64,000 nucleotides of DNA from the NCBI RefSeq assembly GCF_035984655.1, contig NZ_JAXCHT010000018.1, positions 1 to 64,000 on the forward strand, written 5' to 3'. Positions 60,530 through 64,000 of this stretch are shown piece after piece (position 1 is the stretch's first letter; the number at the start of each line of letters is the position of its first letter). Source of the DNA: Actimicrobium sp035984655 (GTDB lineage: Bacteria > Pseudomonadota > Gammaproteobacteria > Burkholderiales > Burkholderiaceae_D). The notes beneath the pieces were generated by a model. That model searched no databases. It was not told the DNA's origin and worked only from the letters and a program-made list of their open reading frames with translations. The position numbers and the translations under genes are program-made.

Positions 60530-60934
60530 TCATTTATAAAGTGTCTCGGGATCGACCAGTACCGGATCGACGCTGATCCATTCGCCGTCGCCGGTGGCGC
60601 CGTCGAATTTCTGGAAGAAGCAGGAATGCCGTCCGGTGTGGCAGGCGATATTGCCGACCTGCTCCACCTTCAGGAGCACCACGTCTTCGTCACAATCGAG
60701 CCGGATTTCACGCACGGTCTGGAAGTTGCCCGACTCTTCGCCCTTGTGCCACAATTTCTTGCGCGACCGGCTCCAGTAGACCGCCTGTCCGGAATCGACA
60801 GTACGCGCCAGGGCCTCGCGATTCATCCACGCAAACATCAGCACGTCGTTCGAACCGGCCTCCTGCGCGATCACGGGAACCAGGCCGTTCTCGTCCCACT
60901 TAATCTTGTTCAGCCACATCGACTTGATGCTCAT
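60530..60934 (-). CDS. hisI: Phosphoribosyl-AMP cyclohydrolase HisI
   Basis: The 134-residue enzyme has FAWMNREALARTVDSGQAVYWSRSRKKLWHKGEESGN, the metal and substrate site DCDEDVVLLKVEQ and the zinc-binding cysteines (DCDED, CHTGRHSCFF). It opens the purine ring of phosphoribosyl-AMP, the third step of the pathway. Its start overlaps the hisF stop by four bases, which couples their translation. Confidence 0.96.
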   Translation of the reverse strand: MSIKSMWLNKIKWDENGLVPVIAQEAGSNDVLMFAWMNREALARTVDSGQAVYWSRSRKKLWHKGEESGNFQTVREIRLDCDEDVVLLKVEQVGNIACHTGRHSCFFQKFDGATGDGEWISVDPVLVDPETLYK

Positions 60935-61695
60935 GACAATCTCACCGCAATCTGTTGTGCCGCCATGAATTGTTTCGCTTCCGTGATCGTATGCTGCCCA
61001 TAATGAAAAATGCTGGCGGCGAGGACCGCATCCGCCTTGCCAATCGTGATGCCATCGGCCAGATCCTGCAAACCGCCCACACCGCCCGAGGCAATCACGG
61101 GAATGTTTACAGCATCGGATACAGCGGCGGTCAGGGCAAGGTCGAAGCCGCTCTTGGTGCCATCGCGATCCATGCTGGTCAGCAGCAGCTCGCCGGCACC
61201 CAGGGTCGCCATCGTCCTGGCCCAGTCGATCACATCGAGACCCGTTGCCTTACGCCCACCGTGGGTGAACACTTCCCATTGCTGATCGCCGGTGCGCTTG
61301 GCGTCGATCGCCACCACGATACACTGCGAGCCGTGCTTGCGCGCCGCATCGGCCACCAGTTGCGGATTGCTGATTGCAGCGGAATTGATACTGACCTTGT
61401 CGGCGCCGGCATTGAGAAGGCGTCGCACGTCGTCCACTGCGCGCACACCGCCGCCGACGGTCAGCGGAATGAACACCCTGGAGGCGACCGCCTCGATGAT
61501 GTGCAGGATCAGGTCGCGCTCGTCGGAGGTCGCCGTGATGTCGAGGAAGGTAATTTCATCGGCGCCCTGGCCGTCATAGCGCTGCGCGATCTCGACCGGA
61601 TCGCCGGCATCGCGCAATTCCAGAAAGTTGACGCCCTTGACCACCCGACCGGCAGTTACGTCGAGGCAGGGGATGATGCGTTTTGCCAGCGTCAT
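60931..61695 (-). CDS. hisF: Imidazole glycerol phosphate synthase cyclase subunit HisF
   Basis: The 254-residue TIM barrel starts MTLAKRIIPCLDV and has catalytic Asp11 in CLDV and the second Asp in LLTSMDRDGTKSGFD. With HisH it converts PRFAR and ammonia to imidazole glycerol phosphate and AICAR. It overlaps hisA by four bases and hisI by four. Confidence 0.97.
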   Translation of the reverse strand: MTLAKRIIPCLDVTAGRVVKGVNFLELRDAGDPVEIAQRYDGQGADEITFLDITATSDERDLILHIIEAVASRVFIPLTVGGGVRAVDDVRRLLNAGADKVSINSAAISNPQLVADAARKHGSQCIVVAIDAKRTGDQQWEVFTHGGRKATGLDVIDWARTMATLGAGELLLTSMDRDGTKSGFDLALTAAVSDAVNIPVIASGGVGGLQDLADGITIGKADAVLAASIFHYGQHTITEAKQFMAAQQIAVRLS

Positions 61696-62486
61696 GGCGC
61701 GTCGATGAACGGTTGCGCGAGCTCGGCGGTGAGCACATCGGCGCGTTCCTGCGCGGAACGCAAATCCAGCGTGCCTTCATAGATCGAGCGACCGCAGATC
61801 ACGCCTTCGATGCCTTCGAATTGCACTGCGCACAGGTCTTCGACATCCTTGACACTGTGCACGCCGCCCGACGCGATCACCGGAATGGTCATGCTCTGCG
61901 CCAGCTTGACGGTGGCTTCCATGTTGATGCCGCCCATCATGCCGTCGCGGCCGATATCGGTATAGACGATCGCCTCGCAGCCGTAATCTTCGAACTTGCG
62001 CGCCAGGTCGATGACTTCATGGCCGGTCAGTTTGCTCCAGCCGTCGGTGGCGACCTTGCCGTCGCGGGCATCCAGGCCAACGATGATCTGGCCCGGAAAA
62101 GCGCTGCAGGCATCGTGCAGGAAACCCGGGCTCTTGACCGCCGCAGTGCCGATGATGATGTACGACAGGCCGTCGTCGAGGTAGCGTTCGATGGTGTCGA
62201 GATCACGAATGCCGCCGCCGAGCTGGACCGGAATTTCGTCCAGGCCATTGGCCAATGCAAAATCCCGCACCGCACGGATGATCGCCTTGACGGCGGCTTC
62301 ATTCTTCGGCTTGCCGGCAAATGCGCCGTTCAGGTCGACCAGATGCAAGCGGCGCGCGCCCTGTTCGAGCCAGTGTCGCGCCATTGCGCCCGGATCTTCA
62401 GAAAACACCGTGGCTTGTTCCATGTCACCTTGTTTCAGGCGAACACAGTGACCGTCTTTGAGATCGATTGCAGGGATGAGCAACAT
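61692..62486 (-). CDS. hisA: ProFAR isomerase HisA
   Basis: The 264-residue TIM barrel starts MLLIPAIDLKDGHCVRLKQGD with catalytic Asp8. The second Asp is in VYTDIGRDGMMGG. It performs the Amadori rearrangement of ProFAR to PRFAR, the fourth step. It is paralogous to HisF, the next gene. A C-terminal extension of about 15 residues beyond the usual end is present. Confidence 0.97.
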   Translation of the reverse strand: MLLIPAIDLKDGHCVRLKQGDMEQATVFSEDPGAMARHWLEQGARRLHLVDLNGAFAGKPKNEAAVKAIIRAVRDFALANGLDEIPVQLGGGIRDLDTIERYLDDGLSYIIIGTAAVKSPGFLHDACSAFPGQIIVGLDARDGKVATDGWSKLTGHEVIDLARKFEDYGCEAIVYTDIGRDGMMGGINMEATVKLAQSMTIPVIASGGVHSVKDVEDLCAVQFEGIEGVICGRSIYEGTLDLRSAQERADVLTAELAQPFIDAP

Positions 62487-62551
62487 GGCTGGTGGCTAGT
62501 CTGGTTAGGTGAATGAGATGAGTGAATGAAAACGCTCGGCATCGAATGTGC

Positions 62552-63190
62552 TCAAGGAGTCCAGTGCACGAAGTTGCGATACAACTGCAGTCCGGCCGCG
62601 GCACTTTTTTCCGGATGGAACTGCGTGGCAAAAATATTATCGCGCGCAACGGCGCAGGCAAACGGCGCGCCATACACGCTGATGCCAGCCACGTGTGCCG
62701 CCTGGTCGGGCTGCGCGTAGTAGCTGTGCACAAAATAAAAGTAGCTTTGGTCGTCGATGCCCTGCCACAGCGGATGGGACAGTGCTTGCTGCACACGGTT
62801 CCAACCCATCTGTGGCACCTTGAAGCGTGAACCGTCTTCCTGCAATTGTCCATCGAGTTGGAACTTGATGACCTTCCCGGGCAATAAACCGAGGCCGGTC
62901 GTCGCGCCCTCTTCGCTCCAGTCGAACAGCAATTGCTCGCCAATGCAGACGCCGAGCAACGGTTTGCTGCGCGCGGCCTCGACGACCGCCTGTTGCAAGC
63001 CGGACTCGCGCAGGCTGCGCATGCAATCGGGCATCGCACCCTGCCCCGGCAAGACCACCCGATCGGCCGCCTGGATATCTTCTGCGTGGCTGGAAATCTG
63101 CACATTGGCTTCCGGCGCGACATGGCGCAGGGCCTGCGCCACCGAGCGCAGATTGCCCATGCCGTAATCGACTACTACGATGTTGTTCAT
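62552..63190 (-). CDS. hisH: Imidazole glycerol phosphate synthase glutaminase subunit HisH
   Basis: The 212-residue class I glutamine amidotransferase starts MNNIVVVDYGMGNLRSV. The catalytic triad is Cys in LLGVCIGEQLLF and His/Glu in QFHPEKS. It supplies ammonia to HisF. A 65-bp gap to hisA contains no gene or terminator. Confidence 0.96.
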   Translation of the reverse strand: MNNIVVVDYGMGNLRSVAQALRHVAPEANVQISSHAEDIQAADRVVLPGQGAMPDCMRSLRESGLQQAVVEAARSKPLLGVCIGEQLLFDWSEEGATTGLGLLPGKVIKFQLDGQLQEDGSRFKVPQMGWNRVQQALSHPLWQGIDDQSYFYFVHSYYAQPDQAAHVAGISVYGAPFACAVARDNIFATQFHPEKSAAAGLQLYRNFVHWTP

Positions 63191-63203
63191 GGCTGAATAG
63201 GGT

Positions 63204-63812
63204 TTAGAGACTGCCTTTGGTCGACGGGATCATGCCCGCGCCGCGCGGATCAAGTTCGGCCGCCATCCGCAATGCGCGGCCAAATGCCTTGAACACGGTT
63301 TCGCATTGATGGTGGGCGTTTTCGCCGCGCAGGTTGTCAATGTGCAGCGAGACCAGCGCATGATTGACGAAGCCCTGGAAAAACTCATGGGTCAGGTCGA
63401 CATCGAACGAGCCGATCATCGAGCGCTTGAACGGCACATGGAATTCGAGCCCGGGACGTCCGGAGAAATCGACGACAACACGCGACAGCGCCTCGTCCAG
63501 CGGCACGTAGGCATGGCCGTAACGGCGGATGCCCTTCTTGTCGCCGATGGCTTGCGCAAAGGCCTGGCCCAGCGTGATGCCGACATCTTCGACGGTGTGA
63601 TGGGCATCGATGTGCAGGTCGCCCTTGGCTTCGATATCCAGGTCAATCAGGCCGTGACGGGCGATCTGGTCGAGCATGTGATCGAGAAATGGCACGCCGG
63701 TATGGAGATTCTGGCGGCCGGTGCCATCAAGATTGATGGACACGCGAATCTGCGTTTCATTGGTGTCACGGGTGACGCTGGCGGTGCGCGCGTTCGGAAG
63801 TGCGGTTGGCAT
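63204..63812 (-). CDS. hisB: Imidazoleglycerol-phosphate dehydratase HisB
   Basis: The 202-residue single-domain enzyme has duplicated metal sites DAHHTVEDVGI and NAHHQCETVFKAFGRAL. It lacks the phosphatase domain of the E. coli bifunctional HisB, as expected for this group. ATG 63812 is preferred over a TTG two codons upstream. It catalyses the sixth step of histidine synthesis and lies 13 bp before hisH. Confidence 0.96.
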   Translation of the reverse strand: MPTALPNARTASVTRDTNETQIRVSINLDGTGRQNLHTGVPFLDHMLDQIARHGLIDLDIEAKGDLHIDAHHTVEDVGITLGQAFAQAIGDKKGIRRYGHAYVPLDEALSRVVVDFSGRPGLEFHVPFKRSMIGSFDVDLTHEFFQGFVNHALVSLHIDNLRGENAHHQCETVFKAFGRALRMAAELDPRGAGMIPSTKGSL

Positions 63813-63830
63813 GATCAAGGTCGGTTCGAA

Positions 63831-64000
63831 CTACGATGAAAGAACGGCGGTGAGCGCGCTCAGGAATGCGGCATTTTCTTCGGGTGTGCTAACGGTGACG
63901 CGCAAGCAATCTTCAAGCAGTACATGCATTTTACCCACATTTTTGATCAGCACTTTGCGCGCCAGCAGTTCGGCAAAGACGGCGTTGGCGGTTTTGCCGT
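63831..64000 (-). CDS. hisC: Histidinol-phosphate aminotransferase HisC, C-terminal part (cut by window edge)
   Basis: The minus-strand frame from the window edge to TAG 63831 reads GKTANAVFAELLARKVLIKN, then VGKMHVLLEDCLRVTVSTPEEN and ALTAVLSS. This matches the end of HisC (LLxxGVLVR, LRVTVGTxEEN). The PLP-binding part lies outside the window. It stops 18 bp before hisB, in keeping with a hisC-hisB-hisH-hisA-hisF-hisI-hisE order. Confidence 0.93.
   Translation of the reverse strand, partial: GKTANAVFAELLARKVLIKNVGKMHVLLEDCLRVTVSTPEENAAFLSALTAVLSS

Overview
The window looks like a chromosomal segment of a GC-rich betaproteobacterium of the order Burkholderiales, most likely family Oxalobacteraceae. 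The evidence is the block hisC-hisB-hisH-hisA-hisF-hisI-hisE / HIT protein / tatA-tatB-tatC / DUF2461 protein / DegS-like protease / mscL / petA-petB-petC / sspA-sspB, together with an EpsA/EpsL-type exopolysaccharide locus and PEP-CTERM proteins. The genus cannot be fixed from sequence reading alone.

Positions 1-5200 are accessory DNA. They hold an AT-rich stretch with an imperfect direct repeat, a broken parB-like gene, a decayed tnpB (IS200/IS605, orfB-only type) carrying a nested IS30 remnant, and two complete nucleotidyltransferase-based toxin-antitoxin systems, MntA-HepT and AbiEi-AbiEii. The AbiE pair lies between two 188-bp direct copies of the 3' end of a pseudopilin gene, so it probably arrived at, and duplicated, the end of the secretion operon.

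Positions 5211-15007 (minus strand) are one tightly overlapping operon for a type II secretion / type IV pilus-like machine: gspG, gspF, gspE, PilM/PilN/PilO/PilP-like inner-membrane parts, a lipoprotein secretin with a C-terminal cohesin-like domain, and three more pseudopilins. Upstream, a Sel1-type gene has been cut by a complete tnpB element (15515-16880).

Positions 17077-34987 (minus strand) form an eight-gene unit with almost no intergenic space: a TpsB transporter, a 3546-residue TpsA exoprotein, an ExbB-like protein fused to secreted DUF2341 and LamG-like domains, two ExbD, a TonB-like protein, a putative porin and a periplasmic coiled-coil protein. This links two-partner secretion to a dedicated proton-driven trans-envelope module and is my best candidate for an under-described system. 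A secreted protein gene, a PEP-CTERM gene and a GT41 (OGT-like) glycosyltransferase with a SEC-C zinc motif lie just upstream.

Positions 40307-49346 hold signalling and surface-polysaccharide genes: an EAL-CBS-GGDEF protein, an ArsC-like phosphatase, EpsA, a PhoB-type regulator, a WcaJ-like sugar transferase, EpsL, an exosortase-associated CPBP protease and a second PEP-CTERM protein. From 49600 to the end the content is housekeeping: tRNA-Thr, sspB/sspA, petABC, mscL, degS-like, tat and his genes. It is interrupted only by a third tnpB element (54186-55551) between petA and mscL. All three tnpB copies stop at the same right end (TGTCAA), so the guide segment of each predicted reRNA can be read directly.
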